The notes beneath the pieces were generated by a model. It saw nothing but the letters and a program-made list of their open reading frames with translations. It searched no databases and was not told the DNA's origin. Made by a program: the position numbers and the translations under genes. Positions 1 to 10,662 of a stretch of DNA of 37,243 bases are shown here, one piece after another. The stretch's first letter is position 1; every line of letters begins with the position of its first letter. The stretch is from Candidatus Omnitrophota bacterium. Lineage in GTDB: Bacteria; Omnitrophota; Gorgyraeia; Duberdicusellales; 4484-171. Location: assembly GCA_028713415.1 (NCBI GenBank), contig JAQTOI010000008.1:1-37243 (forward strand). The letters run 5' to 3'.

Positions 1-227
1 AGAAGCACAACGAGAGCAGCTAGGATATTTACAAAATATTTCATATAAGCACAAATTACCACGAGTTAGAAACGAATTTCCACGAATGACAGCTGCAAAT
101 CAGGGAAGAATTGATGCTAAGTGAAATACATTACTGAAAATAGTTTTGTTACTGATTTGTAAATTGTTTTTATGTATATGATATATATTCGTGGTAATTC
201 GTCTCCTAATTTGCGGAAATTCGCGTT
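1..227. repeat. Intergenic inverted element with CGAAT-type heptamer arms (left about 51-87, right about 182-227)
   Basis: 'cacaaattaccacgagttagaaacgaatttccacgaat' is approximately the reverse complement of 'attcgtggtaattcgtctcctaatttgcggaaattcgcg'. The right end abuts the leuA stop at 228. Confidence 0.7.
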
Positions 228-1727
228 TCAAAGCGCTTTATTTAACGCATCCAGATAGGCTCTCACCGAAGCTTCTAGGATGTCCGTGCTCGAACCTCTA
301 CCTATGCTGTTTTTGCCGCGAACGTGAATTTCTACGCGCACCAAGCCTTGAGCATCTTTTCCTTTAGTAATCGCTTCAAGCTTGTAGCTTAGCAATTTTG
401 CTTTAATCTTGGTAATTTTATCTACCGCTTTGTAACAGGCATCCACGGGCCCGTCTCCAGTTGAATGAGCCTGGAAAGTTTGATGTTTATATTTAATGCT
501 TACGAAGCCTTCAGGAACGATGTTGGTTCCGGTGATGACTTTTATTGCCTCGAGTTCGTAGATTTGCTTTTTTTCACGCATCTGCGCTTGTGCAAGCGCG
601 GCAATGTCATCATCAAAAATTTCTTTTTTCTTATCGGTGAGCTCCTTAAATTTCGCGAAAATTACCCTGATTTTATTTTCATCCAGCTTAAAGCCGAGGT
701 CTTTTAGCCTCTTAGCAAGGGCGTGGCTACCGGAGTGCTTTCCCAAAACCAATTGCGTAGACGCCATCCCTACATCTTTTGGATTCATAATTTCATAGGT
801 AATGCGTTTCTTCATTATAGCATCCTGATGAATCCCGGATTCATGGCGAAAGGCGTTGCCTCCCACTATAGCCTTATTCACAGGCACTATCAGTCCGGTA
901 AGAGAACTGACCAGATGAGAAGTGCGGTATATCTCTTTAGTATTGACTTGCGCATCTAAATTTTTGAAGGCATCCCTGCGAACCTTTATGGCCATTATCA
1001 CTTCCTCCAGAGAAGCGTTGCCCGCGCGTTCTCCTATGCCGTTTATTGTGCAGTGCACCTGACGTGCTCCGGCTAAAACCGCAGAAAGGGAATTTGCGGT
1101 TGCCAGGCCCAAATCGTCGTGGCAGTGGATTGAAATGACCGCCTTATTAATATTAGGTACGTTATTCAGGATGTCTGTGATAAGAGAGTGAATCTCTTGA
1201 GGGTAACTATAGCCGACGGTATCGGGAATGTTAATTGTGCGCGCGCCGGAGCTTATCGCTGTCTCAATAACCTTAAAGAGAAAACTTCTTTCGGAACGCG
1301 TCGCGTCTTCCGGAGAGAATTCAATATCGTCAAAATAGCGGCGCGCCATGACAGTTGATGCACGCGCAATCTCTAAAATCTCATCTTCCGCTTTTTTAAA
1401 CTTATATTTCAGATGAATCTTTGAAGTAGCCAGGAAAATATGTATGCGGGGCTGTCTTGCTCCTGAAAGCGCATTTTTCACCGCAAGAATATCTTTTTCA
1501 AGGCAGCGCGCCAAGCCGCAAACAACACTGCCTTTAATGTGGCGGCCTACGGATTTCACTGCCTGCAATTCATCAGGGCTTGCTATCGGAAAACCCGCCT
1601 CAATAACATCCACGCCCAGCTTCTGAAGCTGCAATGCTACTTCAAGTTTTTCTTCTGAAGTTAGCGACGCTCCCGGCGCCTGCTCTCCATCACGCAATGT
1701 TGTGTCGAAAATAATAATCTTATTCAT
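228..1727 (-). CDS. leuA: 2-isopropylmalate synthase
   Basis: IIIFDTTLRDGEQAPGASLT; HCHDDLGLATANSLSAVLAGA; NGIGERAGNASLEE; C-terminal regulatory domain; 499 aa. Confidence 0.96.
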   Translation of the reverse strand: MNKIIIFDTTLRDGEQAPGASLTSEEKLEVALQLQKLGVDVIEAGFPIASPDELQAVKSVGRHIKGSVVCGLARCLEKDILAVKNALSGARQPRIHIFLATSKIHLKYKFKKAEDEILEIARASTVMARRYFDDIEFSPEDATRSERSFLFKVIETAISSGARTINIPDTVGYSYPQEIHSLITDILNNVPNINKAVISIHCHDDLGLATANSLSAVLAGARQVHCTINGIGERAGNASLEEVIMAIKVRRDAFKNLDAQVNTKEIYRTSHLVSSLTGLIVPVNKAIVGGNAFRHESGIHQDAIMKKRITYEIMNPKDVGMASTQLVLGKHSGSHALAKRLKDLGFKLDENKIRVIFAKFKELTDKKKEIFDDDIAALAQAQMREKKQIYELEAIKVITGTNIVPEGFVSIKYKHQTFQAHSTGDGPVDACYKAVDKITKIKAKLLSYKLEAITKGKDAQGLVRVEIHVRGKNSIGRGSSTDILEASVRAYLDALNKAL

Positions 1728-1735
1728 ATTTTTAA

Positions 1736-1806
1736 AGCTTTCAGCTATCAGCTTACAGCTTTCAGCTTAAAAATTAAAAAGCTGACAGCTGATGACTGAT
1801 AACTGC
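1736..1806. repeat. Period-7 inverted heptamer element (AGCTTTC/AGCTGAT family)
   Basis: Left arm agctttc-agctatc-agcttac-agctttc-agctt (1736-1768), AT-rich loop, right arm agctgac-agctgat-gactgat-aactgc (1780-1806). Lies between the leuA start and ilvC stop. Confidence 0.85.
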
Positions 1807-2799
1807 CTATTTCTTCATCCACGGCATCATGTCGCGTAATTGCTTTCCAACTTTTTCTATCTGGTGCTCATCCCCAGCTTTTAACATCTGGTTAAAATTA
1901 ACCCTGCCGGTTTCATTCTCTTTAATCCATTCTCTGGCGAACTTCCCTTTTTGTATCTCTTTTAAAATTTTCGCCATTTCTTTTCTGGTGCGCTCTGTAA
2001 TCACTCTTTTTCCCCGGGAAAGATCCCCGTAACATGCAGTATTCGACACAGAACGCCTCATGCCGGATATTCCCTTTTCCTGTATTAAATCGGTGATAAG
2101 CTTCAGCTCATGCAACACTTCAAAATAAGCAATCTCTGGCTGATAGCCTGCAGCAATTAGGGTATCAAAACCTGCGGTGATAAGCTCTGAAACGCCGCCG
2201 CAAAGCACTGCTTGTTCACCGAAAAGGTCAGTTTCAGTTTCTTCTTTAAAAGTAGTTTCAATAACTCCCGCGCGAGTCGCGCCTAAACCCTTCGCGTAAG
2301 CCAAAGCCAGCTGCTTTGCCTGTCCGGTTGCGTCCTGATATACCGCAACAAGACAAGGCACTCCCTTACCTTCTTCATACATCCTGCGCACCAGGGCCCC
2401 GGGGCCTTTGGGAGCAACCATAAAAACATCAACTTTTTTAGAAGGCTTTATCTGCTTAAAATGAATGTTAAAACCATGCGAAAAACATAGGGCTTTACCT
2501 TTCTTTAAATTTTCTTTTATGGATTCCTGGTACACTTTTGCCTGCACGTGGTCCTGTGTTAAAATCTGGATAATATCAGCTTGTTTTGCCGCCTCAGCCG
2601 CTAGGACAGGGTTAAACCCGTCTTTCTTGGCCAGCTCATAATTTGGGGTGCCTTGCATTTCCGAAACTACTACGTTTACGCCGGAATCCCGCAGGCATAA
2701 TGCCTGTCCACGGCCTTGAATGCCATAACCTATGATTGCAATAGTCTTGCCCTTTAGCATGTTTAAGTCGGCATCGTTGTCATAATAAATCTTTACCAT
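1807..2799 (-). CDS. ilvC: Ketol-acid reductoisomerase
   Basis: [61 protein letters not shown]; 330 aa. Confidence 0.97.
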   Translation of the reverse strand: MVKIYYDNDADLNMLKGKTIAIIGYGIQGRGQALCLRDSGVNVVVSEMQGTPNYELAKKDGFNPVLAAEAAKQADIIQILTQDHVQAKVYQESIKENLKKGKALCFSHGFNIHFKQIKPSKKVDVFMVAPKGPGALVRRMYEEGKGVPCLVAVYQDATGQAKQLALAYAKGLGATRAGVIETTFKEETETDLFGEQAVLCGGVSELITAGFDTLIAAGYQPEIAYFEVLHELKLITDLIQEKGISGMRRSVSNTACYGDLSRGKRVITERTRKEMAKILKEIQKGKFAREWIKENETGRVNFNQMLKAGDEHQIEKVGKQLRDMMPWMKK

Positions 2800-2810
2800 A
2801 AGCCCTCCTT

Positions 2811-2917
2811 AATTGTCCGCCATTCACTTTATACGAATGGCGAGATCTCGCCAAAATCAAAGATTTCGGTGGAAATAGCGACTGGCGCCAGTTTATCAAA
2901 ACGGACGTAAGTCAATT
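2811..2917 (-). promoter_or_regulatory. Multi-hairpin leader upstream of ilvC
   Basis: cgccattc...gaatggcg (2818-2842), perfect palindromes ggcgagatctcgcc (2839-2852) and actggcgccagt (2881-2892), immediately upstream of a strong SD (aaggaggg). Confidence 0.5.
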
Positions 2918-3386
2918 AAACAATAGCAATTTTGCCCGTGCGCACCAATTCCTTAATTCCAAAACCTGCAAGCAGCTCTAATAACTGCGTGACTTGTTCC
3001 TCGTCCCCCACCGCTTCTACAATCGCTAAGTCTTCCTTGCGTTGAACTATTTTTGCGACATAGCCTTCCAGGGCACGTTCTAATTTCGTTCTATCTTTAG
3101 CCAAACAATTTACTTTTGCTAAAATAAGCTCCCTGCCGATATATTCCTTCTTCGTAAAATCAGTAACCGAGATTACGTCAATAAGTTTATTCAGCTGTTT
3201 CTTAATCTGCTCCAGTATAGCCTCGTCTTTGGCATCAACCACTATTGTCATATAAGATATCGTGGGGTCAAGTGTCTCGCTGACCGCTAAAGATGAAATA
3301 TTATAGCCGCGCGCGCTAAAAAGCCCTGCCACGCGGGCCAATACTCCGAATTTGTTCTCAACTGATACTGATATGGTATGTTTCAT
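2916..3386 (-). CDS. ilvN: Acetolactate synthase small (regulatory) subunit
   Basis: MKHTISVSVENKFGVLARVAGLFSARGYNISSLAVSETLDP; ACT domain; 156 aa; next to ilvB. Confidence 0.96.
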   Translation of the reverse strand: MKHTISVSVENKFGVLARVAGLFSARGYNISSLAVSETLDPTISYMTIVVDAKDEAILEQIKKQLNKLIDVISVTDFTKKEYIGRELILAKVNCLAKDRTKLERALEGYVAKIVQRKEDLAIVEAVGDEEQVTQLLELLAGFGIKELVRTGKIAIV

Positions 3387-3405
3387 TCGTCGCTATCGCT
3401 CCTCA

Positions 3406-3520
3406 TAACGCAGATTACCACAGATAAAGAAACCTAAATAAAAAATTAAGGAATCAACGCAGATGGTCGCAGATAAATTCCTCTGCGATTATCTGCGTTA
3501 CATCTGTGAGAATCTGCGTT
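3406..3520 (-). repeat. CGCAGAT-family element, copy A (about 115 bp)
   Basis: Reverse complement is nearly identical by eye to 14943-15058, including the AT-rich core ttgattccttaattttttattt. Ends at 3520; the ilvB stop begins at 3521. Confidence 0.9.
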
Positions 3521-5185
3521 CTAGGCCAAACCATTAATCATTCGGTTAATGGCTTCTCCAGCCGGCACCATGGGATAGACGTTCTCCTCCGGCTCAACGT
3601 GGATATCCACAAAAACTACGTTTTTTGTAGAAAGTGCCTTCTGGAGCGCTTTTCTAACTTCTTCTTTTTTAGTAACCCGTAAGCCAATGCCTCCGTAACT
3701 TTCTGCCAATTTTACGAAATCCGGAGCGGTAATACAGGTATAAGAATAGCGTTTTTTATAGAATAGTTCCTGCCATTGGCGCACCATTCCTAAATAACCG
3801 TTATTCAATATTATTACTTTCACGTTTATTTTATTGCATACACAGGTGGCCAGTTCTTGAATATTCATCTGTATAGAACCGTCACCTGCTACATCAATAA
3901 CTTCTTTTTCCGGATAAGCCATTTTTGCGCCCATCGCCGCGGGAAACCCGAAACCCATGGTACCTAAACCGCCGCTTGAGATAAAGGTGCGCGGATAAAG
4001 GTATTTATACCATTGCGCTGCCCACATCTGATGCTGGCCGACTTCAGTGGTAATAATCGCCGCGCCGCGAGTTACTTCATAAAGCTGCTCCAGGACATAT
4101 TGCGGTTTTATTTTCCCTTCGCTTTTATAGGTCAAGGGGTGTTTTTTTCTCCAGGATTCTATTGTTTTAAGCCATCCGGAGGTATCCGGTATTTTTTTGA
4201 TTTCTTCCAAGAGCTGGCCCAAAACATTTTTAGCGTCGCCTACAATCGGGATATCCACTTTGATGTTTTTGCTGATTGATGAAGGATCAATGTCAATATG
4301 TATGACCTTTGCGCCCGGAGCAAAAGCGTCCAGCCTGCCGGTCACCCTGTCATCGAAACGGGCACCCACCGCAATAATAAGATCAGCTTCGGTGACTGCG
4401 TAGTTAGCATAGCCTGTCCCATGCATGCCCAGCATACCTAAGAAAAGTTCATCCGTCGCAGGGAAAGCACCCAGGCCCATCAAGGTCAGTGTCACCGGCG
4501 CACTAATACGCTTGGCTAGATCTTTTAGTTCGTGATGGGCGCCTGAAGTGATCACGCCTCCACCTGCATAAAGAATCGGTTTTTTGGCTTGGGCAATCAA
4601 TTTTGCCGCCCTTTTAATTTGTCCGGGATGGCCAAAAAGTGTGGGTTTATAACTGCGAATGTTAACTTCAGCGGGCCAGATAAAATCCGACTCCTGTTGC
4701 TGCACGTCAACGGGTACATCCACTAATACCGGGCCCGGCCTGCCGGTTGAAGCAATATAAAAAGCTTCTTTTATCGTCTGAGCTAAATGTTTTACGTCTT
4801 TCACTAAAAAATTATGCTTGGTTATCGGCCTGGTGATACCTGTTACGTCCGCCTCTTGAAAAGCATCATTTCCTATCAATGAAGTCTTAACCTGCCCGGT
4901 AATTGCTACAAGAGGTATAGAGTCCATATAAGCAGTGGCTATGCCTGTAACTAAATTAGTAGCGCCAGGGCCTGAAGTAGCAATGCAGACTCCGGTTTTG
5001 CCGCTGGCGCGGGAATAACCGTCGGCGGCATGCGCCGCTGCTTGCTCATGCCTGGTTAAGATAAATTTTATGGGAGCGTCATAAAGAGCATCGAAAAGAG
5101 GCAAGACCTGCCCGCCTGGATAGCCGAAAACGACCTCCACTTTTTCTTTAATTAAACTTTCTACAAGAATTTTTGCGCCGTTCAT
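3521..5185 (-). CDS. ilvB: Acetolactate synthase large subunit (TPP-dependent)
   Basis: [76 protein letters not shown]; 554 aa. Confidence 0.97.
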   Translation of the reverse strand: MNGAKILVESLIKEKVEVVFGYPGGQVLPLFDALYDAPIKFILTRHEQAAAHAADGYSRASGKTGVCIATSGPGATNLVTGIATAYMDSIPLVAITGQVKTSLIGNDAFQEADVTGITRPITKHNFLVKDVKHLAQTIKEAFYIASTGRPGPVLVDVPVDVQQQESDFIWPAEVNIRSYKPTLFGHPGQIKRAAKLIAQAKKPILYAGGGVITSGAHHELKDLAKRISAPVTLTLMGLGAFPATDELFLGMLGMHGTGYANYAVTEADLIIAVGARFDDRVTGRLDAFAPGAKVIHIDIDPSSISKNIKVDIPIVGDAKNVLGQLLEEIKKIPDTSGWLKTIESWRKKHPLTYKSEGKIKPQYVLEQLYEVTRGAAIITTEVGQHQMWAAQWYKYLYPRTFISSGGLGTMGFGFPAAMGAKMAYPEKEVIDVAGDGSIQMNIQELATCVCNKINVKVIILNNGYLGMVRQWQELFYKKRYSYTCITAPDFVKLAESYGGIGLRVTKKEEVRKALQKALSTKNVVFVDIHVEPEENVYPMVPAGEAINRMINGLA

Positions 5186-5299
5186 AAGGGTAAATTATAC
5201 CACTGAAGTTTAAAAAAACAACAAATTCCGCCCTTAGGCAACTAGGCTGGTTTTAAAGATTTGAGGCAGCCTTAACCAACCGAAAAACTCAACTTTGGG

Positions 5300-6214
5300 T
5301 TAAGGCATATTTGTAAGAAGGCTGTCTATTTTTTGCACTTCGTCGAAACGCTCCTCTTGTTTAAACATTACTTTCGCTTTAAGAAGATTGCGCTTGGCCT
5401 CCTCGTATTGCCCAGAAAATGCATAAGCAAACCCCAGGCCGGCATACGCCTGGGCATAATTTGGCTCTAGTGCCAAAACTTTCTTAAAAGCCGCAATAGC
5501 TTCAGTATATTTACCCAGAGCATTATATGCAAAACCTACTCCTCGCAGCGCCTCGATACTTTCGGGTTTAATATCCATTGCTTTTTGATAATTAAGTAGC
5601 GCTTCATCAGGGCGGTCAAGAGCAGTGTAAACATCAGCCAAGCCCACGTATGCTTCGGTATATTGAGGATCAATTGTCAAGGCCTTTTTGTAAGATTCTA
5701 CGGCTTCTTCATATTTTCCGGAAGCCATATGAAGATAGCCGAAAATCTGATGCGCTTGGGCTAACTGTGGATCCAATTCAAGAACTTTATTCAATTCTTC
5801 GGACGCTTGGTCATATTGCTTATTGGCGATATATGAAACTGCTTGCTTTAGGTAATCCTGAATATCGCTCATTTTTTCTTCAGGGGAAGATTTTGAAGAA
5901 CCGCCTGCATCGCCAAGAGTTGGCTGCTTTTCTGAAACTGTCGCATTGCCTGAATTTCCATCAGGAGAAGTTCCAGCAGGCACGGGTTTTTCCGGTGTCG
6001 TTACGGATGAACCTAAACTCTTTCCATCAACGCTTTCAATCTGGTCAAGGAAATAAGTAAGCGTTATGCCTTCCATCTCGAGTTTTATGCTTGACTCGCT
6101 CCTTTCAATAATTTTTCCTTCGACGGATTGGCCGCTTTTAAGCTTTATGGTCTCCGCAGACAAAGAAAGGCTAACGCAGCCAGCAGCCAAAAAGAATAAT
6201 ATTATTTTCTTCAT
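5300..6214 (-). CDS. Exported TPR-repeat protein
   Basis: N-terminal signal peptide; successive TPR motifs (YEEAVESYKKALTIDPQYTEAYVGLADVYTALDRPDEALLNYQKAMDIKPES...). Confidence 0.88.
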   Translation of the reverse strand: MKKIILFFLAAGCVSLSLSAETIKLKSGQSVEGKIIERSESSIKLEMEGITLTYFLDQIESVDGKSLGSSVTTPEKPVPAGTSPDGNSGNATVSEKQPTLGDAGGSSKSSPEEKMSDIQDYLKQAVSYIANKQYDQASEELNKVLELDPQLAQAHQIFGYLHMASGKYEEAVESYKKALTIDPQYTEAYVGLADVYTALDRPDEALLNYQKAMDIKPESIEALRGVGFAYNALGKYTEAIAAFKKVLALEPNYAQAYAGLGFAYAFSGQYEEAKRNLLKAKVMFKQEERFDEVQKIDSLLTNMP

Positions 6215-6220
6215 AAAATT

Positions 6221-7798
6221 TTAGGCGCGGGGTTTGGAATCTTTCAGGAGCTTATATTCAATAGAATCGGCAAGTGCATTATAGGAGGCTTCGATAACAT
6301 TTTCCGAAACCCCAACCGTGGTCCAGCTTTCTTTTTCGTCCTGCGACTCGATAAGCACGCGCACTTTTGCGGCGGTTCCTTCTACGGCGTCAAGGACGCG
6401 CACCTTAAAATCGCTCAGGCGCATTTTTGCAAGAGCCGGATAAAAATCGGCCAATGCGCGGCGCAGAGCGCTATCCAGCGCGTTCACCGGTCCGTCGCCC
6501 TCTGAAGCTATATGGCGCAAGGCGCCCTTTACTTTTAATTTTATGGTTGCTTCGGAAATAAGCTCATTATTTTCACGCTTCTCCACCGTCACTCTAAATC
6601 CGAGCAGCTCAAAAAACTTTTTATATTTCCTGAATTCGCGCTCCAAAAGCAGCTTAAATGAGCCCTCTGCCGCTTCAAACTGATAACCTTGATTTTCCAA
6701 GTCCTGAATAAGCTTGTGGATCTTCTTTGCTCGGGCAGATTTCTTATCCAAATCAAAGGTGAGCTCTTTTGCTTTTAACACAAGTGATGACTTGCCGGCA
6801 AGTTCAGAAACTACAAACCTGCGGTGGTTGCCGACTAATTCAGGAGCAATGTGTTCATAAGCAAGAGGGTTTTTAAGCATCGCGTCTATGTGCACGCCTC
6901 CTTTATGAGCGAAGGCGCTCCTGCCCACAAAAGGCGAAGCATCGCGATGAATCATATTGCTGATTTCGCTGACATAGTGAGAGAGCTCTGTCAATTGCGT
7001 TAAATTTTTCTCGCAAGAAACCGTATGGCCCATTTTAAATTTGAGCACGCCCAAAGCTGTAACAATATCGGTGTTTCCGCAACGTTCGCCATAGCCGTTA
7101 ATTGTGCCCTGAATGTGCGAGCAGCCATCCTCTATGCAAATGAGTGAATTGACAACGGCCATGCCTAAATCGTTATGACAGTGAATACCGAAATCACCAA
7201 ATGAGATTATTTCCCTGATTTCCTGAACAATCTTCTTTATCTCCCAGGGCAAAGTGCCGCCGTTAGTGTCACAAAAGATTATTAGTTGCGCTCCTGCAAG
7301 AATAGCAGCGGATACAGTTTTTATAGCATATTCGGCATTATTTTTATAACCGTCAAAAAAGTGCTCTGCGTCATAAAAAACTTTTTTACCCTGGCTTCTT
7401 AAAAATTTTATACTTCCGGAAATAATCTTTAAATTATCCTGCGGGCTTACTCTGAGCACTTCCTTGACCTGTAAATCCCAGGTTTTGCCGAAAATAGTAA
7501 CATACTCGGTGCCGCATCTAGCCAGACTTATCAGATTTTTATCCTGATGCGCCGGCCTAGCGGGGTGCGCCGTTGAACCAAAAGGTACAAGCTTTGCATT
7601 TTTGAGAGGGTGTTTTTTAAAATAGTTAAAAAACTCTGTGTCTTTTGGGTTGGAATAAGGCCAGCCGCCTTCGATAAAATCAATACCGAAGCTATCCAGC
7701 CGCGAAGCTATATTAATTTTATCCTGCAGGGAATATGAGATGCCCTCGGTTTGCGCGCCGTCGCGTAAGGTCGTATCATAAATAATTAGTTTTTTCAC
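6221..7798 (-). CDS. cimA: (R)-citramalate synthase
   Basis: LIIYDTTLRDGAQTEGISYSLQDKI; CDTNGGTLPWEI; GIHCHNDLGMAVVNSL; GYGERCGN; 525 aa with C-terminal LeuA-type dimer domain. CimA/NifV-like rather than LeuA. Confidence 0.9.
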   Translation of the reverse strand: MKKLIIYDTTLRDGAQTEGISYSLQDKINIASRLDSFGIDFIEGGWPYSNPKDTEFFNYFKKHPLKNAKLVPFGSTAHPARPAHQDKNLISLARCGTEYVTIFGKTWDLQVKEVLRVSPQDNLKIISGSIKFLRSQGKKVFYDAEHFFDGYKNNAEYAIKTVSAAILAGAQLIIFCDTNGGTLPWEIKKIVQEIREIISFGDFGIHCHNDLGMAVVNSLICIEDGCSHIQGTINGYGERCGNTDIVTALGVLKFKMGHTVSCEKNLTQLTELSHYVSEISNMIHRDASPFVGRSAFAHKGGVHIDAMLKNPLAYEHIAPELVGNHRRFVVSELAGKSSLVLKAKELTFDLDKKSARAKKIHKLIQDLENQGYQFEAAEGSFKLLLEREFRKYKKFFELLGFRVTVEKRENNELISEATIKLKVKGALRHIASEGDGPVNALDSALRRALADFYPALAKMRLSDFKVRVLDAVEGTAAKVRVLIESQDEKESWTTVGVSENVIEASYNALADSIEYKLLKDSKPRA

Positions 7799-7822
7799 TT
7801 TGAGGCCCTCACTTTTTTAAAC

Positions 7823-9052
7823 TTATTCCTTCATTTTATCCAGGCCAAATTCTTTATGAAGCACCTTCAGCGCTTCTTTGCCTGTTGACTTAGCCACTAC
7901 ACAGGAAATACTTATTTCTGAAGTAGAAATCATCTCAATATTGATCTTGTTTTTAGCCAGCGCACTGAAACAGCGGGCGGCAACTCCTGATTGCGATTTC
8001 ATACCCACGCCCACCACCGAAACTTTCGCGACACTCTCGTCAGAAACAATGCTGCCTGCTCCTATCGAGGTTGCGATTCTATTGGAGATTTTAATGGCTT
8101 TGGCGAGACTATCTTTGGGTACGGTAAAAGAAATATCCGTCATCTTTTTATGGCTGACGTTCTGCACAATCATATCAATATTAATATTCTGCGATGCAAG
8201 TTTAGTAAATATTTGCGCAGCTATCCCCGGTTTATCGGGCACATCGCAAACAGTTACTTTAGCTTCGTTTTCAGTCAGGGCAACGCCCCGTACCATTGAC
8301 TGCTCAATAAGGGGTGTCTTATCCATGATTATCGTTCCCTCCTTCTGGCTAAAACTCGAACGCACGTATATCGGCATATTAAATTTTTTCCCAACTTCGA
8401 CTGCGCGTGTATGCATAACCTGCGCGCCGCGCGCGGCAAGCTCAAGAATTTCATCAAAAGTGATGTATTTTAGCTTTTTTGCGTTAGTGATAATACGCGG
8501 GTCTGCCGTATAAATCCCATCGACATCCGTATAAATTTCGCACCTATCCGCATGTAATGATACTGCCAGCGCTACCGCGCTTAAATCCGAACCTCCGCGC
8601 CCCAGTGTGGTAATTTCAGATTTCGTACTGATACCCTGAAAACCGGCAATAATCACTATTTTACCGTCCTCAAGCTCATGCTTTATCCGGCGCGTTTCAA
8701 TTTTCAAAATTTTCGCCTTGGTATGATAAGTGTCAGTAATGATGCCTACCTGCGGCCCGGTGAAAGAAATCGCCTCAAAACCCTTTTTATGTATTGCCAT
8801 GGCAAGGAGCGCCGAAGAAATCTGTTCCCCGGTTGAAATAAGCATATCCATTTCGCGTTCCTCGGGACGGGGGTTAATTTTTCGCGAGAGCTCAATTAAC
8901 TCATCAGTCGTATCCCCCATGGCCGAAACTACTACGACGACCTTGTCTCCTCTCTTTGCGTAAGAAATAATTCTCTGGGCGACAGCTTCTATTCTCTCCA
9001 CGTTCCCAACCGAGGTACCGCCATATTTTTGCACTATTAACTTTTTACGCAT
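7823..9052 (-). CDS. lysC: Aspartate kinase with two C-terminal ACT domains; start probably the internal Met at 9052
   Basis: KLIVQKYGGTSVGNVERIEAVA; GFQGISTKSEITTLGRGGSDLSAVALA; DVDGIYTADPRI; ACT repeats. ORF extends to 9076. Confidence 0.95.
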   Translation of the reverse strand: MRKKLIVQKYGGTSVGNVERIEAVAQRIISYAKRGDKVVVVVSAMGDTTDELIELSRKINPRPEEREMDMLISTGEQISSALLAMAIHKKGFEAISFTGPQVGIITDTYHTKAKILKIETRRIKHELEDGKIVIIAGFQGISTKSEITTLGRGGSDLSAVALAVSLHADRCEIYTDVDGIYTADPRIITNAKKLKYITFDEILELAARGAQVMHTRAVEVGKKFNMPIYVRSSFSQKEGTIIMDKTPLIEQSMVRGVALTENEAKVTVCDVPDKPGIAAQIFTKLASQNINIDMIVQNVSHKKMTDISFTVPKDSLAKAIKISNRIATSIGAGSIVSDESVAKVSVVGVGMKSQSGVAARCFSALAKNKINIEMISTSEISISCVVAKSTGKEALKVLHKEFGLDKMKE

Positions 9053-10658
9053 GCACTTCCTCCTGATGCTTTCCATTTATCATTCCTGATTTATTTTTTC
9101 GCAAAAAAGTTTTTACTACTTCAATAGCCATAAAGGCTGCAAGCACCAATAAAAATACGGTCACCGCCAAAAGTGTTATATTTTTTTCCGCGAAATATTT
9201 CAACCCTTGAAAAACAAGAGCGGCTACAGTGGTAATAAACATAAATAATGCAGGGATAAGGGTAAAGACCACATTTTTTCCTTTAGCTAAGAGCCAGCAG
9301 CTAAGCACAAACAGGGCAAGCGCGGCAACCAACTGGTTTGACGCGCCAAAAGCAGACCATATTTTAGCCCACTGCCCGCTATAGGCTAATGCCGCGCTTA
9401 AAACAATAATGACAAAGGTAGAAAAAAAACGGTTTTTTATCTTAAAAAGTTCTTCGGTTAAATACCTCAAAATGCGTGTAGCCGTATCCAGGGTTGTAAG
9501 AATAAAAGCGTTTAATATGGTAATAGCTATAAGCGTCCCAAAGCCTCCCAGGATAGGGCGAGCGATAAAACCATAACCCTTGCCAAAAATATTGATGGGG
9601 CCGCTACTCTTTAAAATAGCTGCAAAATTTTCTCTCGGGCCAAAGATAATCGCCACGCTGATTATCGCAAGCACTGCTACAAGCCCCTCTGCCAGCACCC
9701 CACCATAACCAACCCTGCGGGCATAAGATTCATTGGCGATTTGCTTTGAGGTGGTTCCGCTTGCTATCAATGCGTGAAAACCCGAAATTGCCCCGCAGGC
9801 AACAGTTACAAATAACATGGGCCAAAGCTGGCCTTGCGAGTTATTCCATTTCATATAAGGCGGCATAGCTATAGATGGATTCGAAATTATTAAGCCCGCG
9901 AATCCGGCGCCCACGCCGAAGAATAAAAGAAAGCTCGACAGGTAATCACGCGGCTGCAGTAGTATATTTACGGGTAATACTGATGCTAAATAACAATAAA
10001 CGAACAAAATCAGCATCCAGAATCCTACGCTACCATAAAAGGGCAAACTATTTCCAATCACCATAAGAACAACCAGGCAGGTAAGCCCAAAGATAGTTGT
10101 AATAATGCTGTTAGAGCGCAGGTTATATAAAAGATGGCCGACAATCATAGCTACGGGTATAAGCCCAAGCGAAGGTAAAACTATCCTGGGTTGCTTAACA
10201 AAAGTATCGGCGCATAGATAGGCAAACACCGCAATAACCAGAATTAAGGCAAGCCATACGAACAGGGAAAATATAATTTTTGCTTTTTTTGATATCGCGC
10301 GCTCTGCGATATCCGCGACCGACACTCCGTTTTCTTTAACCGACACCAGAAGCGAACCAAAATCATGTATGCCGCCAAAAAATACAGAGCCAAGTACAAC
10401 CCAAAGCAAAGCCGGCAGCCAACCCCAAAGCATTGCTGCAATAACCGGCCCTATAATAGGCCCTGCTCCGGCAATAGAAGCAAAATGGTGGCCGTAAAGC
10501 ACCAGCCAGTTTTTTGCCGGAACATAATCAACGCCGTCGTAATTGGTAAACGCCGGGGTATCGCGTTTCTTATCCAAGCCAAAAAGCTTAGCGATAAACT
10601 TCCCGTACAGAAAGTAAGCGAGCGCGAAAACCGCTAAACTGATAAGAAAAATAATCAT
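9045..10658 (-). CDS. cstA: CstA-family carbon-starvation protein / pyruvate-peptide transporter
   Basis: NWLVLYGHHFASIAGAGPIIGPVIAAMLWGWLPALLWVVLGSVFFGGIHDFGSL; multi-spanning; 537 aa. Confidence 0.92.
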   Translation of the reverse strand: MIIFLISLAVFALAYFLYGKFIAKLFGLDKKRDTPAFTNYDGVDYVPAKNWLVLYGHHFASIAGAGPIIGPVIAAMLWGWLPALLWVVLGSVFFGGIHDFGSLLVSVKENGVSVADIAERAISKKAKIIFSLFVWLALILVIAVFAYLCADTFVKQPRIVLPSLGLIPVAMIVGHLLYNLRSNSIITTIFGLTCLVVLMVIGNSLPFYGSVGFWMLILFVYCYLASVLPVNILLQPRDYLSSFLLFFGVGAGFAGLIISNPSIAMPPYMKWNNSQGQLWPMLFVTVACGAISGFHALIASGTTSKQIANESYARRVGYGGVLAEGLVAVLAIISVAIIFGPRENFAAILKSSGPINIFGKGYGFIARPILGGFGTLIAITILNAFILTTLDTATRILRYLTEELFKIKNRFFSTFVIIVLSAALAYSGQWAKIWSAFGASNQLVAALALFVLSCWLLAKGKNVVFTLIPALFMFITTVAALVFQGLKYFAEKNITLLAVTVFLLVLAAFMAIEVVKTFLRKNKSGMINGKHQEEVHA

Positions 10659-10662
10659 CTTT

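Noticed and set aside
465-1626. Several 60-80 aa plus-strand ORFs over leuA
   Set aside because: Shadows of the leuA reading frame; no SD sites or domain signals.
2811-2917. T-box or leucine-attenuator leader for ilvC
   Set aside because: No T-box consensus, no Leu/Val/Ile-rich leader peptide and no poly-T terminator; kept only as a hairpin leader.
5269-5306. Rho-independent terminator after the TPR gene
   Set aside because: The 9-bp stem has a long loop and no following T-tract in the direction of transcription.
7878-8513. 211-aa plus-strand ORF opposite lysC
   Set aside because: Lies entirely antisense to a clear aspartate kinase; composition is that of a reverse-frame shadow with no recognisable motifs.
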